A stretch of DNA of 64,000 bases from Loxodes magnus (Eukaryota > Ciliophora > Karyorelictea > Loxodida > Loxodidae), in NCBI GenBank assembly GCA_946699065.1, contig CAMPDV010000127.1, positions 62,001 through 126,000 on the forward strand, given 5' to 3'. The notes under the pieces are model-generated. The model was not told where the DNA came from and did no database searches. It worked only from the letters and a program-made list of their open reading frames with translations. Each line of letters starts with the position of its first letter. Position 1 is the stretch's first letter. The position numbers were made by a program, and so were the translations under genes. This document shows positions 61,926 through 64,000 of this stretch, piece by piece.

Positions 61926-62997
61926 TCAACTCGAAACTCTCCACTTTCTTATCGTATTGTCACCATCTCCCGATACCAACCATCTATTATCAACACTCAA
62001 TGCTATAGAAGATATTGAATTTGTATGCCCTTACAAAGTCTATATACACTCACCCTTATCAAAGTTCCATATCTTGATTGTTTTATCGTAAGATCCAGAA
62101 AATATAACACTTGAATCAACACTTAGCTGAATACTTGATACAGAACTTGAGTGACCTTGTAGAGTACGAATACACTTACCAGAAGAGAAGTCCCATATCT
62201 TTATAGTCCTGTCACTAGAGCCAGATATGAAATATCTATTATCCTTAGACATTATTACCGATCTAACTGAATTTGAATGCCCAGTAAGAGTTCGCACAGT
62301 CTGACCAGTCTAGAAATCCCAAATCTTTATAGTTTTATCCCAAGATCCCGATATAATATATCTAGAGTCATAGGAGATTACTACCGAATAAACTGTATTA
62401 GTATGCCCAGTTAATGTTCTTTGAAGAGCACCATTGGGGAAATTTCAGATCTTTATGGTGTTGTCAGCAGATCCTGATACAATATAGTTAGATTCCGGGG
62501 AGATCACTACCGAGTAAATTGAAGAAGTATGTCCTGTTAAAGTTCTTAGGAGAGAACCAGTCTATGAATTTCAGATCTTTATGGTTTTGTCATCAGATCC
62601 TGATACAATATAGTTAGAGTCCGGGGAGATTACTACCGATAAAACAAATGAAGTATGTCCTGTTATAGTTCTTTGGAGAATACCTGTCTGGAAATTCCAG
62701 ATCTTTATCGAATTTTCAGGATATCCTGAAACTGATACAATTTAGTTTAGATCCCTTGATATGGTGACAGAGAAAACACTTGAAAAGTGACCAGTAAGGA
62801 TTTGATCTAAAAAATATTAAAGAAATACCTTTACTTTGGTCATAACTGATCTTGTTTATTAGCTTTTAGTAGCATAAGTTGGGCAGAATTTCATACTTAA
62901 AATGAAGTAGAGATATTTTCCCTAAAATGTGGCTTCTCGCTCTTAAGATTTTTCTTAAAAAAATACATTTAATGAATTGCTTTTCTTTTTTCTCCAT
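61926..62997 (-). CDS. WD40 propeller protein E (two exons)
   Basis: Start ATG 62997-62995, intron 62828-62807 (22 nt), stop TGA 61928-61926, 349 aa. Blade 1 resembles that of D (ILTGHFSSVFS, LNQIVSVSGYPE). Blades 6 and 7 and the 3' flank match A. Variable face residues are SFVLS, SSIYS, NTVYS, NSVRS, SSVSS and NSISS, and the second variable site reads GSD, GSA, GSW, GSS and GSY. So E looks like a mosaic, D-like at blade 1 and A-like at blades 6 and 7. TAA/TAG serve as Gln and TGA as Trp. It is open and probably functional. Confidence 0.9.
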
Positions 62998-63547
62998 TTT
63001 AATTTTTATAGCTTACTTCAATAACTATTTAATTAAAATAACTTCACTTAATAATTTTCCTTACTCAATTTCAATATAATTAAACAATTAAATTATTTAT
63101 TAAGCATACTTATAAATATCTTATTTCTAAAACATTGATTTTTCTATTTTTGTCTTAAAACAAGGCAAGTTATAAAACTAATAGTGTACATACTTTTACA
63201 ATTTTAATTATTTTATATCTTTTTACTTTTAAATAAAAGGATAGATTATTATATCAAAAATTTATAACGAATATTTATATCCTTAATACAATAACTTTAA
63301 TATGCATTTATTAGTTACTACTTATTTGTGCTTTAAATCAAAGACTCTTAATAAAAAAACCTTATTTCGTTGTAGACCCTTTTAAATCATAAATAAAATA
63401 CTACCCTTTTTTTAAGGCTACTGCTATTAATTATTGTTTTTCACTTACATTTAATCAAAAAAATGATTTCTTTAAGCTATTTACTAATTAAAAAGTAAAT
63501 AAAATAAGTTTCTTATTAATTAGTTTGAATAAATATTAAAAAACATC

Positions 63548-64000
63548 AAATTACTTAAAACTAAGTATTTTAAGAATTTATAAGATAAACTCTTTTAATT
63601 TCCCACTTTCTTACTACTATTTCATTAAACCTTTTACTTATAAAGGTCTCTCTTATAATAATAAACTAAATTTATTAGCCATATTTAATGTTGATTCTAA
63701 GCAAAAGATATAAAAGTAATAAATATAAGTAGTAGAAAGTAAATATTTAAACTAACTAGAAATGGTGTATCAGTATTTTTAGTTTATAATTATTAAATAG
63801 TAATATTTAATTTTATTATTAAAATAAGCTTTAATATGTTTAATTATGTCTATTAAATACTTAAAATTTTATCCTTTTAGCTTTATTAGTTATTAATTAA
63901 TTTCTCTTTAATTTATAAAGATATTAGATTAGTTATAATTAATACATTTAGTATACTTTCTCTTTTTATAGTAAACTAATATTATATTTGTTATTTATGT
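63548..64000 (-). repeat. Invariant leader segment, unit E (partial)
   Basis: The visible 450 bp are nearly identical to the matching parts of the leaders of A, B, C and D. The rest lies beyond the window. Confidence 0.75.

Larger units (their letters stand above)
59739..64000 (-). repeat. WD40 repeat unit E (cut by window end)
   Basis: Minus-strand unit matching 6241-9917 (unit A) closely except in three places: the orphan ORF1 element 6 (60893-61769), the propeller's first five blades, and the 5' flank. It ends inside the leader at the window edge. Together with unit D it forms an inverted pair around LINE copy 2. Confidence 0.75.

Overview
The window is very AT-rich eukaryotic DNA that fits a ciliate nuclear genome using a code in which all three standard stop codons can be sense. 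In five WD40 genes and in several retroelement reading frames, TAA and TAG fall exactly where Gln is expected and TGA exactly where Trp is expected. Related copies alternate TGA/TGG and TAA/TAG/CAA/CAG at the same residue, and each WD40 gene appears to end at a TGA just after its last blade. This matches the karyorelict code (Loxodes-like, table 27). The heterotrich Condylostoma code (table 28) is the alternative. A very short GT...AG intron (22 nt) in every WD40 gene also fits a ciliate. Because stops cannot delimit reading frames here, coding calls without a recognisable motif are given low confidence.

The framework is a repeated unit of about 5 kb: a nearly invariant leader of about 713 bp, about 550 bp of more variable DNA, a two-exon gene for a single 7-bladed WD40 propeller (348-353 aa), and an AT-rich tail. 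Five copies are seen: A (minus, gene 7565-8648), B (plus, 19676-20744), C (plus, 36629-37697), D (plus, 49688-50759) and E (minus, 61926-62997, cut by the window end). The tail of a sixth unit opens the window (1-646). D and E face each other across a 5.6 kb LINE. The arrangement [tail, LINE, inverted unit] at 1-9917 is a near copy of 53497-64000, so this block was duplicated as a whole.

The units and spacers are full of non-LTR retroelement material: two LINE copies (zinc knuckle ORF1, endonuclease, reverse transcriptase, C-terminal zinc finger), a third degenerate LINE (40241-42760), a LINE 3' fragment (26220-26800), six short elements that carry only an ORF1-like coiled-coil plus CCHC protein, and two SINE-like elements sharing a TTTA-rich 3' tail. 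Three copies of a GC-rich structured RNA of about 275 nt, with compensatory changes, lie at 14.2, 17.8 and 24.1 kb.

The most interesting system is the WD40 family. Blades are nearly identical in framework, but differences between copies fall mainly at a few positions per blade, in the loops that form the propeller faces. Inside the otherwise near-identical duplicated block the propeller's first five blades are the divergent part. This resembles the diversifying WD40 repeats of fungal HET-E/HNWD recognition proteins. A recognition role here is inference only.

Spacers at 10-14, 14.5-17.8, 26.8-29.2, 30.8-31.3 and 45.3-46.0 kb contain protein-like stretches that I cannot assign; the 27.3-29.2 kb stretch is the best of these. 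No rRNA, tRNA, CRISPR, telomere or origin was recognised.
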